Origin: CAWGXG01 sp963826505
GTDB taxonomy: Bacteria; Chloroflexota; Anaerolineae; Aggregatilineales; Aggregatilineaceae
DNA: 64,000 nucleotides
Direction of reading: 5' to 3'
Assembly (NCBI GenBank): GCA_963826505.1
Contig: CAWGXG010000008.1
Coordinates: 1,178,001-1,242,000 of the forward strand
Below the pieces are notes generated by a model, which made no database searches, was not told the origin of the DNA, and saw only the letters and a program-made list of their open reading frames with translations. Each line of letters begins with the position of its first letter. Within the stretch, counting starts at the first letter, position 1. Below, piece after piece: positions 1 through 8,147 of the stretch. The position numbers and the translations under genes are program-made.

Positions 1-1
1 C

Positions 2-691
2 CACTTGCGCTATGTGCCGCTGCCCGGCGGTGATGCCGCCACGCTGCGCCCGTACCGCACCGCCCTGGCCCATCTGTGGAACGCGGGTCTGCCCTGGGAC
101 GACGACCTCGCGCCCACGGCTGCCGCCCGCGCGGGAGAACGCACCATCATTCGCCAGCAATTGGAGAAACGGCTCAACGCGCCGCTGACGTCCAGCATGG
201 GCCGCCTGTTCGACGCCGTGGCCGCGCTGGTCGGTGTCCTGCAAGTCGTCACCTACGAAGCGCAAGCCGCCATCCTATTTGAAGCTGCCATCGATCCGGT
301 GGAGCTGAACACTGCGCAGGCGTATCCCTTCGATCTTCTGCCTGCCGCCGACCCTGCCGCGCCGTTCACGATCGATCCCGCGCCGGTGCTGCGCGCCATG
401 TTGGACGATGTGCGCGCGGGCACGAGTGTCAGTTGCATTGCCGCACGATTCCATGCCGGGGTTGCGGCCATGATTCGGGACGCGTGCCTGCTGGCGCGCC
501 AGCGGACCGCCGTAACGCACGTCGCCCTAAGCGGCGGCGTATTCCAGAATAACGCGTTGCACCGTCTGGCCGTGGATCGCCTGGAAGAAGCCGGCTTTAG
601 CGTGTACACTCACCATTTGGTGCCGCCCAATGACGGCGGGCTGGCGCTGGGGCAGGCTGCCATTGCCGCCTACCAGGTCCGCCATACCTGA
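2..691 (+). CDS. hypF: Carbamoyltransferase HypF, C-terminal part (cut by window start)
   Basis: This is the C-terminal end of HypF, which makes the cyanide ligands of the [NiFe]-hydrogenase active site by transferring a carbamoyl group from carbamoyl phosphate to HypE in the cytoplasm. The reading frame is open at the window edge, so only about 229 residues of a protein normally near 750 are visible. Near the end is the conserved SGGVFQNNAL motif, followed by PPNDGGLALGQA, both characteristic of the Kae1/TobZ-like carbamoyltransferase domain of HypF. hypC begins 52 bases downstream and hypD follows, so this is a hyp maturation operon and the organism should encode a [NiFe] hydrogenase elsewhere. 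Identification is firm; the N-terminal acylphosphatase and zinc-finger parts cannot be checked here. Confidence 0.93.
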   Translation, partial: HLRYVPLPGGDAATLRPYRTALAHLWNAGLPWDDDLAPTAAARAGERTIIRQQLEKRLNAPLTSSMGRLFDAVAALVGVLQVVTYEAQAAILFEAAIDPVELNTAQAYPFDLLPAADPAAPFTIDPAPVLRAMLDDVRAGTSVSCIAARFHAGVAAMIRDACLLARQRTAVTHVALSGGVFQNNALHRLAVDRLEEAGFSVYTHHLVPPNDGGLALGQAAIAAYQVRHT

Positions 692-743
692 CCGCCGCCG
701 TCCGTCGCGTCACACCTGTGTTGGCTCTGAGGAGGACTGGTCC

Positions 744-1010
744 ATGTGTCTTGGCATACCGGGAAAAATCGTCGACATCTACGTTACTGAAGGACTGATG
801 ATGGGCAAGATCGACTTCGGCGGAGTCGTCCGCGAAGCCTGTCTCGCCTATGTGCCCGAAGCACAAATTGGTGATTACACCATCGTGCACGTGGGCTTCG
901 CCCTCAACCTGATCAATGAGGACGAGGCGCTAGAAACGCTCGAATTGCTGGACGAGATCGGCATCTTGGGCGACGAACTCGGCGAACCGCCGCAGTCCGC
1001 GCCGGACTAG
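744..1010 (+). CDS. hypC: Hydrogenase maturation chaperone HypC/HybG family
   Basis: A small cytoplasmic chaperone (88 aa) that, with HypD, carries the Fe(CN)2CO unit and delivers it to the hydrogenase large-subunit precursor. The diagnostic N-terminus MCLGIPGK is present; in the family Cys2 is the essential ligand after removal of the initiator Met. The start is set by this motif and by a GAGGAGG ribosome binding site about 8 bases upstream; a longer open frame extends upstream but lacks this support. It sits between hypF and hypD, the usual partners. The C-terminus is acidic (many Glu/Asp), normal for the family. Confidence 0.95.
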   Translation: MCLGIPGKIVDIYVTEGLMMGKIDFGGVVREACLAYVPEAQIGDYTIVHVGFALNLINEDEALETLELLDEIGILGDELGEPPQSAPD

Positions 1011-1058
1011 CCAGTCCGATCAATCAACTGCGATTTCGTCCAGAAGAAGGGTCACACC

Positions 1059-2168
1059 ATGAAATACATCACCGAATACCGCGACGCCGGGCGTGTCCGC
1101 GAAGTGCTAGACGAGCTGCACCGCATCACCACGCGTCCCTGGCGGCTCATGGAAGTCTGCGGCGGGCAAACGCATTCGATCATCCGATACGGCATCGACC
1201 AACTGCTGCCGCCCGGCGTTGAGATGATTCACGGTCCGGGCTGCCCGGTCTGTGTCACGCCCCAGGAGATGATCGACCGCGCTATTGCGATCGCCTCCCT
1301 GCCCAACACGATCATGGTGTCCTTTGGCGATATGCTCCGCGTGCCCGGCTCTCAGAAGGATCTGTTCCAGGTCAAAGCGGAAGGCGGCGACGTACGTGTC
1401 GTCTATTCCCCACTCGAGTGCTTGAAGATCGCCCGCGACCACCGGGACAAAGAGGTCGTATTTTTCGGCGTCGGTTTCGAGACAACCGCCCCGGCCAATG
1501 CGATGGCGGTGCACCAGGCGAAAACACTCGGCATCCCCAATTTCTCGATGCTCGTCTCGCACGTGCGCGTACCGCCAGCGCTTGAGGCGCTGCTCAGCGC
1601 GCCGGACGTCGAGGTGCAGGGTTTTTTGCTGGCGGGTCACGTTTGCGCGGTGATGGGCTATTGGGAATATCCGCCCCTCGTCGAAAAATACGGCGTGCCA
1701 ATGGTCGTGACCGGATTCGAGCCACTGGACATCGTGCGCGGCATCTTGCGCACCGTGCGCCTGCTCGAAGCGGGACGTCCGGCGGTCGAAAATGCCTACG
1801 AGCGCGTCGTCACCGAAGCGGGCAACCGCCCTGCGATGGACATCATCGCGACGGTTTTCGAAAACTGCGATCGCAACTGGCGCGGCATCGGCCTGATTCC
1901 CGACAGCGGCTGGCAGCTTCGCGCCGCCTATGCCTCTTACGACGCGTCGCGCCGCTTTTCCGTCGGGCACATCCAGACGCAGGAATCACCGCTGTGCCAC
2001 GCGGGTGAAGTGCTCAAGGGCGTGCTCAAGCCCAACCAGTGTCCGGCCTTCGGCAAAGAATGCACGCCGCGCAAACCGCTTGGCGCGCCGATGGTGTCCT
2101 CCGAAGGAGCATGCGCCGCCTACTACAATTTCGGACGTTTCGAGCAGACGGTCGAACGCGTGCCTTGA
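1059..2168 (+). CDS. hypD: Hydrogenase maturation protein HypD
   Basis: HypD (369 aa, normal length) is the iron-sulfur scaffold on which the Fe(CN)2CO cofactor of [NiFe] hydrogenases is assembled, together with HypC and HypE. Visible family motifs are CGGQTHSI (about residue 32), GPGCPVCVTP (about 67), FGVGFETTAP (about 143), GHVCAVMG (about 200) and the C-terminal cysteine cluster CPAFGKECTPR...EGACAAYY that binds a [4Fe-4S] cluster. An AGAAGG ribosome binding site lies upstream of the ATG. It is separated from hypC by 48 bases and is the last hyp gene here; hypE is not in the window. Nothing looks disrupted. Confidence 0.97.
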   Translation: MKYITEYRDAGRVREVLDELHRITTRPWRLMEVCGGQTHSIIRYGIDQLLPPGVEMIHGPGCPVCVTPQEMIDRAIAIASLPNTIMVSFGDMLRVPGSQKDLFQVKAEGGDVRVVYSPLECLKIARDHRDKEVVFFGVGFETTAPANAMAVHQAKTLGIPNFSMLVSHVRVPPALEALLSAPDVEVQGFLLAGHVCAVMGYWEYPPLVEKYGVPMVVTGFEPLDIVRGILRTVRLLEAGRPAVENAYERVVTEAGNRPAMDIIATVFENCDRNWRGIGLIPDSGWQLRAAYASYDASRRFSVGHIQTQESPLCHAGEVLKGVLKPNQCPAFGKECTPRKPLGAPMVSSEGACAAYYNFGRFEQTVERVP

Positions 2169-2239
2169 GACTGGCGCTGGCTTTTCTCTTGCGTTACGCT
2201 TGAATCTCTCCACAATTCATTTTTCACAGGAGATGACCT

Positions 2240-2656
2240 ATGCGCCAATTCCTGCTTCGCCTGATCGTGAACGCACTCGCCCTGGCGATCACCGCTGCCA
2301 TTCTGCCCGGCATTCACATCGACCAGAACAATCTCGGCGCGCTCGCGCTCGTCGCGCTGATATTCGGCATCGTGAACGCCCTTGTCAAGCCGCTGCTAAT
2401 CATCATGAGCTGCCCGCTGATCATCCTGACTCTCGGCCTGTTCGCCGTCGTGATCAATGGACTGATGCTGCTTCTCACCGACGCCCTGGCCGGAGGACGT
2501 TTCGAGGTCGACGGCTTTTGGTGGGCCGTGCTGGGCGGCTTGATCGTGGGCTTTGTTTCAAGCATTCTGGAGAGCGTGCTTGGCGTGGACGAAGATGACG
2601 ATCACCATCACAAAGGCGACCAAAACCCGGACGTGATTATCTTTCCGAAAGCCTAA
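2240..2656 (+). CDS. Phage holin family IV / DUF-type four-helix membrane protein
   Basis: A 138-residue integral membrane protein resembling the mycobacterial four-TMS 'phage holin superfamily IV' group. Hydrophobic stretches lie at about residues 4-22, 30-53, 55-80 and 93-115, with the conserved NALVKPLL segment between helices 2 and 3. The C-terminal 20 residues are polar (DDDHHHKGD). Despite the family name, chromosomal members like this one are not linked to phage genes; no phage genes are nearby and the true role is unknown. A CAGGAG ribosome binding site precedes the ATG. The 3' end overlaps the convergent NTPase gene by 4 bases. Confidence 0.75.
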   Translation: MRQFLLRLIVNALALAITAAILPGIHIDQNNLGALALVALIFGIVNALVKPLLIIMSCPLIILTLGLFAVVINGLMLLLTDALAGGRFEVDGFWWAVLGGLIVGFVSSILESVLGVDEDDDHHHKGDQNPDVIIFPKA

Positions 2657-3222
2657 GCGCGTAGCTCAGCGACCCAGATAACCAGCTCGGCCCGCAGCAC
2701 GTCGCGAGTCTCGCGCGTCACCGTGATTAACGGCGTCTCCGGTTCCAGTCCCAGCACGGTGCGCGCCCGGTCGAGTAGTTCGGGCCGCACGACCACAAAC
2801 GCTATGCCATATGCCCGCGCGCCGATGATGGGCAATATTGACGCCCATCCTTCGCCTCGGACCAATTCTAGCGGTCCCAACTCGTCCACAAAGAACAGGT
2901 CAGCATCGCGGCCCGCCTCAGCGTACTTCACACCTGCCGCCAGCGCCGCCGGATTGAACGTGTAATGCCCGGTTTGCACCGACCCGCTGCCCCCAACCGT
3001 TGCCAGTGGGACGGCTAAACCGCTCGCCGCATCCATCAAGTCAATTCCGGTCTTTTCACCATCGGCAAAACGCGCTACCGACAAAAATCCGCCCGTGCGC
3101 AGTCCTGCGTGCTGCGCCGCTTCGCGCAGCGCCAGCAGCAGCGTCGATTTACCGGCGAGGCGTTCCCCTGTCACGAGCATAATCGCGCCGCGCTCGTCCG
3201 GCTGCGGCAGTCCACGGGCCAT
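2653..3222 (-). CDS. THEP1-like P-loop NTPase
   Basis: A small (about 189 aa) P-loop nucleoside-triphosphatase resembling the THEP1/NTPase_1 family. A Walker A motif GERLAGKST lies about residue 20 and a Walker B-like FFVDELGPLEL near residue 112; the DELGP sequence after Walker B is typical of THEP1 proteins. Such enzymes hydrolyse NTPs slowly in vitro and their physiological job is unclear. A GTG (3225) directly precedes the ATG at 3222; either could start. The gene follows the PPOX-fold gene with only 4 bases between stop and ATG, so the two are probably co-transcribed and translationally coupled. Confidence 0.75.
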   Translation of the reverse strand: MARGLPQPDERGAIMLVTGERLAGKSTLLLALREAAQHAGLRTGGFLSVARFADGEKTGIDLMDAASGLAVPLATVGGSGSVQTGHYTFNPAALAAGVKYAEAGRDADLFFVDELGPLELVRGEGWASILPIIGARAYGIAFVVVRPELLDRARTVLGLEPETPLITVTRETRDVLRAELVIWVAELRA

Positions 3223-3226
3223 CACT

Positions 3227-3646
3227 TTACGCCACCTTGATCACACGCCTGGGCTTCAAGCGCAGCACGATGATATCCAGGTCAGCCCAATCAGCGATGT
3301 CTTGCGCGGCTTTTTCGGGCGGTTCATAATGACGCGTGACCTTGCTCGTCCACGCGTCATCCGGATCGGGCTCGATCACAAAATCCCCCTTGATTAAGTA
3401 ACCGCCTCCATCCCCTTCATCGCCGCCAATGGTCACCGCCCCTTTAGGATTCTTCTCCGCAAAGCCGACCTTACGAGTCTCGCGGACGCTGATGATCACT
3501 ACATCGTCGCCGTCCAACATGAACCACACCGGGACCGTGTGCGGATAACCCTCCTCGTCAATCACCGACACGCGCGCAATCAACGCTTTCTGCAAAAAGG
3601 CACGCGCCGCTTCGTCAAACAATGAAGTCGCTACTACATCTGGCAA
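3227..3646 (-). CDS. Pyridoxamine 5'-phosphate oxidase-fold (PPOX) family protein
   Basis: About 139 residues resembling the split-barrel flavin/F420-binding PPOX superfamily. The typical pattern is visible: a helix with FLQKALIARVSVIDEEG, then a PHTVPVWF strand, a DGDDVVIIS strand and RKVGFAEKNPKGAVTI. Members range from F420- or FMN-dependent reductases to heme-binding proteins, so the substrate cannot be assigned. I choose the TTG at 3646 as start because an AGGAGGG ribosome binding site sits about 7 bases upstream; a longer open frame reaches 3715 but would run over the divergent promoter. It is upstream of and coupled to the NTPase gene. Confidence 0.72.
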   Translation of the reverse strand: MPDVVATSLFDEAARAFLQKALIARVSVIDEEGYPHTVPVWFMLDGDDVVIISVRETRKVGFAEKNPKGAVTIGGDEGDGGGYLIKGDFVIEPDPDDAWTSKVTRHYEPPEKAAQDIADWADLDIIVLRLKPRRVIKVA

Positions 3647-3678
3647 AGACTCACCCTCCTTATCTGCCGACCAACGTT

Positions 3679-3706
3679 TTGTACAGAATACCAGGTAGAG
3701 TATACT
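3679..3706 (+). promoter_or_regulatory. Sigma-70-type promoter for the PLP enzyme gene
   Basis: TTGTAC (3679-3684), a 16-bp spacer and TATACT (3701-3706) on the plus strand. It lies in the gap between the divergent PPOX gene and the desulfhydrase gene, and supports a coding start at or after 3727. Confidence 0.6.
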
Positions 3707-3726
3707 CGCCCCCACGCTGTCAGCCT

Positions 3727-4809
3727 ATGGTGATATGCACAGCCTGCGTTGTTAATCACGTATGTAATGGACATTTGGCCTTGAACACTGTTGCTTTGGC
3801 TCAACTTGACGCACTCCCTCGCGTTCGCTTGGCGCACTTGCCCACTCCTATTGAGGCGCTGCCCAACTTGAGCCGCGCGCTCAGCGGTCCCGAACTTTTC
3901 ATCAAGCGCGACGACCAGACCGGACTGGCCACCGGCGGCAATAAAGCCCGCAAGCTCGAATTCTTGTTGGCACAGGCGATCGCCGCCAGAGCCGACTGCG
4001 TGATCACGGCGGGTTCCACCCAGTCTAACCATGCCCGGCAAACTGCTGCCGGAGCTGCGCGCTGTGCACTTGCCGCGCATCTCGTGCTCTACGCGCCGGG
4101 AGGAAAGGCACCGCTCCAACAGTCGGGCAATCTGTTACTCGATCACGTGCTTGGCGCGGAAATTCATTGGACTGAGGAGCGCTCGCCTTACACCAAAACA
4201 ATCGCGCAAGTTGAGAATGAGCTGCGCCGGACGGGCCACACGCCGTACGTGATCCCCTACGGCGGCTCGAACGCTTATGGACTGCTCGGTTACGTGGACG
4301 CCATGCGCGAATTCATGACACAAACCTCCGCCGATCCTCCCTTTGACGCGGTTATCTTCGCGACCAGTTCGGGCGGCACCCAGGCCGGAATGCTTCTGGG
4401 CGCGCACGTGGCAGAATTACCCGCGACCACGCGTCTGATCGGCATCAGTGTGGATCGTCCCGCTCCCGATCTCACCGCGGATGTGATTGAGCTGGCCCGT
4501 GCTGGGGCTGAGTTGCTGGGACTGCCAGCGGCGTCACTGAATTCCCAGGAGTTGAGCGTCGACGATCGATTCTTGGGCGGTGGGTATGCTGTTGTTGGTG
4601 AACCTGAAAGGGAGGCGATCCGGCTCCTGGCGCGTCATGAAGGCATCTTGGCTGATCCGGTCTACACAGGGCGCGCTCTGGCAGGACTGATCGCTCTCAT
4701 CCGTTCTGGCGAACTGACTGCCGGGCAGCGCGTTCTGTTCTGGCACACGGGCGGATCGGCCGCGCTGTTTGCCTTCGCGTCAGAAATCATCCAACCCGGG
4801 GCAGACTGA
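3727..4809 (+). CDS. PLP-dependent D-cysteine desulfhydrase / ACC deaminase family enzyme
   Basis: A fold-type II PLP enzyme of the D-cysteine desulfhydrase/ACC deaminase family, which would split D-cysteine to pyruvate, sulfide and ammonia, or deaminate a related substrate. FIKRDDQTGLATGGNKARKLEF contains the Schiff-base lysine (in GGNKARKLEF), followed by AGSTQSNHARQTAA that cradles the cofactor; near the C-terminus come DPVYTGRALAGL and FWHTGG. Homologous sequence begins only near 3800, so the TTG at 3781 is an alternative start to the ATG at 3727; neither has a clear ribosome binding site. Family substrates are easily confused, so the exact reaction is uncertain. degV follows 49 bases downstream. 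Confidence 0.85.
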   Translation: MVICTACVVNHVCNGHLALNTVALAQLDALPRVRLAHLPTPIEALPNLSRALSGPELFIKRDDQTGLATGGNKARKLEFLLAQAIAARADCVITAGSTQSNHARQTAAGAARCALAAHLVLYAPGGKAPLQQSGNLLLDHVLGAEIHWTEERSPYTKTIAQVENELRRTGHTPYVIPYGGSNAYGLLGYVDAMREFMTQTSADPPFDAVIFATSSGGTQAGMLLGAHVAELPATTRLIGISVDRPAPDLTADVIELARAGAELLGLPAASLNSQELSVDDRFLGGGYAVVGEPEREAIRLLARHEGILADPVYTGRALAGLIALIRSGELTAGQRVLFWHTGGSAALFAFASEIIQPGAD

Positions 4810-4858
4810 TCTCAGACTGTGCCGTTCCTACCCAATTGTCGTTAATGAGGAGAAACTC

Positions 4859-5755
4859 GTGACCGTAGCACCAGAACTTTCCACCCGCCCGCCAATAATT
4901 GTCACCGACGCGGCGTCCGACATCCCGCCCGAAGACATCGAACGGTATGGGATTACCGTCGCGCCTCTGCGCATCCTGTTCGGAAACGAATCTTACCGCA
5001 GCGGAGTGGATATTTCGCAAGAACAGTTTTACCAGCGGCTGGCGCGCGGTGACGTTCATCCCTCGACCTCGCAGCCGACTGTGCCTGAGTTCAAAGAAAT
5101 GTACCGCCAGGTCGCGCGTCCTGGTACGCCGATTCTGTCCATTCATCTCAGCGAAGGACTAAGCGGCACGATCAACACGGCGCGACAGGCCGCCAAAGAA
5201 CTGCCGGAGTTCGGTATCACCGTGCACGACAGCGGCACGCTGACCGCCGCCATGGGTCTCCAGGTACTGACCGCCGCGCGAGCGGCAGAACGTGGTTACG
5301 CGATCAGCCAGATCGTTGAGATTCTCAAGAAGGAATACCTCAACGGGGATATGCTCTTTTGCGTGGACGATCTCAGTTACTTACACCGCGGCGGGCGCAT
5401 CGGCGCGGTGCGCTACCAGCTTGGCCAGGTGCTGCGTATCAAGCCGATCGTCACCGTCGCCAAGACCGGCGAACATGCAGGTACATACATCACCGCCGGG
5501 CGCGTGCGCAGCCTCCCCAAAGCCATCGATGCCTTCCTAGCCCACATCACTGATCAGATCGGCACGGGCGGCAAACTGCGACTCATCTCGCTTTATGGTG
5601 ACGATCCCACCCTGGCCACGCAGCTTAACGCACGGCTGGCCGAACAATTCGACTGCGTCTATCTCAAAATGATTCCTACCGCCCCAGTGCTGGGCGTGCA
5701 TGTCGGGCCGTCCGCACTGGCGATCGGCTATGTGGCAGGCGACTGGCCAGTCTGA
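4859..5755 (+). CDS. DegV family fatty-acid-binding protein
   Basis: A 298-residue DegV family protein. DegV/FakB proteins bind a fatty acid in a two-domain fold and, in Firmicutes, present it to the kinase FakA. The family opening IIVTDAASDIPPEDIERYGITVAPLRI, the PSTSQPT loop, ILSIHLSEGLSGT, and the C-terminal HVGPSALAIGY are all present. The GTG at 4859 is preferred over an earlier in-frame ATG because a GAGGAG site lies 6-11 bases upstream and the conserved domain starts right after. It is probably in an operon with the preceding PLP enzyme. No FakA kinase gene is in the window. Confidence 0.88.
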   Translation: MTVAPELSTRPPIIVTDAASDIPPEDIERYGITVAPLRILFGNESYRSGVDISQEQFYQRLARGDVHPSTSQPTVPEFKEMYRQVARPGTPILSIHLSEGLSGTINTARQAAKELPEFGITVHDSGTLTAAMGLQVLTAARAAERGYAISQIVEILKKEYLNGDMLFCVDDLSYLHRGGRIGAVRYQLGQVLRIKPIVTVAKTGEHAGTYITAGRVRSLPKAIDAFLAHITDQIGTGGKLRLISLYGDDPTLATQLNARLAEQFDCVYLKMIPTAPVLGVHVGPSALAIGYVAGDWPV

Positions 5756-5848
5756 TCCGAAATTGTCGGGCAATCACCATAAGACATATCGTAACGATCT
5801 TGAGTGGTCGCCATTTTCCGCCGCAAAAATGGGAGCAACTCTCAAAGT

Positions 5849-5877
5849 TTGCCCGGCTTTTCCTTTTTCTGTAGAAT
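5849..5877 (+). promoter_or_regulatory. Promoter upstream of the PD40 membrane protein
   Basis: TTGCCC (5849-5854), 17-bp spacer, TAGAAT (5872-5877), about 75 bases before the start codon of the next gene. The position and exact spacing support it; the -35 is only a partial match. Confidence 0.5.
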
Positions 5878-5951
5878 TCGCTGGTAAGGGTCCGGTCTGC
5901 TGACCCTCCGGGCGGGGTTCATTCCAGGTCTACACTCAACAGGGCACATTC

Positions 5952-8132
5952 ATGCTGGTACGCGCGTTCCGTGTCACTGACAGGCTGAGTAATGCCTTCT
6001 TGCGCATTGGTGCGTGGGCAGCCATGCTTAGCGTTGAACAGGCGTCCGTCCTTAAACACGGGCTGCTGGTGCTGGTTGTCGGCACGTGGCAGGCCATCGC
6101 CGGAACAGTCGTCCTCACGATCCGCACAGTGACACGCACTGCCACCCGCACACGTGACACTGCCCAACAGGCCTACGAAGGCACCCAGACGACGACGCGT
6201 GGCCGTCGCATGGCCCAACGCACTACGGAAGCTCAACGCCGCCCGATCGTCACCGAAGACCCGCTGCGCGCCCAAAACCGTGCGCTGAGCGCCTTTGCCG
6301 TGCTGCTGTTGCTCATTTTGTTATCCGTCGTAGTGCTGCAAACCTCCGACAACGGCTCGAACGAGCAGCCGTTGGGCCCGGCGGGCGGTTGGCCCCAGGC
6401 ACAGAACACCGCCATCCCGACCGCCATTTTCCCCACGCCGCTGCCGACCGGCACGGCGATCCCGGACCCGCTGAGGGCAGGTGGCAGTTTGGTCTACACC
6501 TTGCACGAAAATGCCCAGGATGATCTATGGGTGCTGGGCGTAGGGCAAACCAACCCGCTCCGCCTGACCAACAGCCCCGCTGATGATCGCGATCCCGCCT
6601 GGAGTCCGGATGGGACACGGGTCGCTTTCGCCAGCACGCGCGACGGCAACTGGGAGCTATATATTCTCGACATTGCCACCGGGGCAATCACGCGCCTGAC
6701 GCGCACGCCCGGTTTTGAGGCCGCCCCCACCTGGAGTCCTGACGGCGCGTTCCTCGCTTATGAGGGGTACAACGCCGATACAGAGGATTTGGATATCTAC
6801 ATCATCAGTTCTGACCCGGCACGCGCCGCGACGGACGGTGCTTATCGGGCCACCTTCGCGCCTGGCCCCGACATGGAGCCAGACTGGTCACCCGGCGGAC
6901 GCAACATCGCCTTCACGAGCTGGCGCTCGGGCAATCAGGACATCTACCTGCTCAGCCTGGACCCGGACGGTGGCGATTCACGGGCGACCAATCTAACCAA
7001 CACGTCAGACATCAACGAAGACTATCCCACCTGGAGCCACGACGGCAGCAGTGTCGCCTACAGCGCGGTCGTGGATGGCGTCGAGGGAGTCTACGTCAAA
7101 CCATCGCAGCAGCCGGAAGCCAGCCCGCTACTGGTCGGGCGCGGCAAAATGCCGACTTGGTCCCCCAACGATGGCAGCCTCGCCTACATTTTGGACTACC
7201 GCCGTGAATCCCAGATTCTCTCAGGTACGATCGGCGGCTTCGGGGCAGCGACAGACGCCATCGCCCTGCCCTATCGCGCGACGGATCCCCAGTGGACCGC
7301 GGCGGTTCTGCCACAAGCTTTTGTGGTTGGCGGCGGCGTGCCCGCTGACCCGCAGACAACTGAACCTCTTTATGTCGAAAACGAACGCGTACAGGCTTCC
7401 GGGCGCTACGGCATGGCCCAGCTCAATAACGTGAACGCGCCGCAGGCCTTTCTCTCAGACCGCGTCAACGATTCGTTCGAGGCGCTGCGCCAGCGTGCTC
7501 TGACCAAAACCGGGTACGATGTGCTCGGCGCACTCGCCGATGCGTTTTGGAGTCAAAGTCGCCCGCCCGATCCGGGTGAGCCGCGTCAAAACTGGCATTA
7601 CGCTGGCCGCGCCTTCGCCATCGATCGCAACCTGGTTTATGCCGGGCCACCCGCGCCAATCGAGGTCGTTCGCGAAGATGTCGAAGTCAATACATACTGG
7701 CGCGTGTACGTAAGGGTCGCCGCCGATGCTCAGAACGGCGCACTCGGCGAGCCGCTGCGCAAACTACCCTGGGACTTCGCCGCGCGCAGCAGCGGCAACG
7801 TGGACGACTACGAGCGCGGCGGAAAGTTGAAAACCAGCGTCCCCAGCGGCTATTACGTGGATCTGACGGCCCTCGCTGAAGATTACGGCTGGACTCGGCT
7901 GCCCGCGCAACGCACGTGGCAGTTCAACTTCGGCGCGATCCAGTTCTGGGAATTCGCCAAGACCGATAATCTGAGCTGGGATGCCGCCATGTTGGAATTG
8001 TATACACCTGAGGAATTGCAGAATTTCCTGAGCGACGCGACGGCTGTTCCGGCCCCGCCGCCGCTCCCTACCTCATCGCCAACCCCGCAGATTCGGCGCT
8101 CCCCAACGCCCGTCCCGCCGGACCTTCAGTGA
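5952..8132 (+). CDS. Membrane-anchored PD40/TolB-type beta-propeller protein
   Basis: A 726-residue protein with an amphipathic Thr/Arg-rich N-terminus, one strong transmembrane segment at about residues 111-130 (FAVLLLLILLSVVVL), then a Pro/Thr linker and a six- or seven-bladed propeller. Repeated PD40 signatures such as PAWSPDGTRVAFAS, PTWSPDGAFLAYEG, PDWSPGGRNIAFTS and PTWSHDGSSVAYSA occupy about residues 210-430. The part after about residue 450 is a distinct extracytoplasmic region that I do not recognise; it ends in a Pro/Ser/Thr tail. It is probably displayed outside the membrane and binds proteins or wall polymers. The M23 peptidase gene starts 15 bases later, so the two are likely co-expressed at the cell envelope. 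Confidence 0.8.
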   Translation: MLVRAFRVTDRLSNAFLRIGAWAAMLSVEQASVLKHGLLVLVVGTWQAIAGTVVLTIRTVTRTATRTRDTAQQAYEGTQTTTRGRRMAQRTTEAQRRPIVTEDPLRAQNRALSAFAVLLLLILLSVVVLQTSDNGSNEQPLGPAGGWPQAQNTAIPTAIFPTPLPTGTAIPDPLRAGGSLVYTLHENAQDDLWVLGVGQTNPLRLTNSPADDRDPAWSPDGTRVAFASTRDGNWELYILDIATGAITRLTRTPGFEAAPTWSPDGAFLAYEGYNADTEDLDIYIISSDPARAATDGAYRATFAPGPDMEPDWSPGGRNIAFTSWRSGNQDIYLLSLDPDGGDSRATNLTNTSDINEDYPTWSHDGSSVAYSAVVDGVEGVYVKPSQQPEASPLLVGRGKMPTWSPNDGSLAYILDYRRESQILSGTIGGFGAATDAIALPYRATDPQWTAAVLPQAFVVGGGVPADPQTTEPLYVENERVQASGRYGMAQLNNVNAPQAFLSDRVNDSFEALRQRALTKTGYDVLGALADAFWSQSRPPDPGEPRQNWHYAGRAFAIDRNLVYAGPPAPIEVVREDVEVNTYWRVYVRVAADAQNGALGEPLRKLPWDFAARSSGNVDDYERGGKLKTSVPSGYYVDLTALAEDYGWTRLPAQRTWQFNFGAIQFWEFAKTDNLSWDAAMLELYTPEELQNFLSDATAVPAPPPLPTSSPTPQIRRSPTPVPPDLQ

Positions 8133-8147
8133 GCCATCGAGACGCAC

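Noticed and set aside
1107..1970. 287-codon minus-strand frame opposite hypD
   Set aside because: Shadow of hypD with no recognisable motif.
2240..2656. Phage remnant suggested by the holin family name
   Set aside because: No other phage-like gene is near; chromosomal members of this membrane family are common outside phages.
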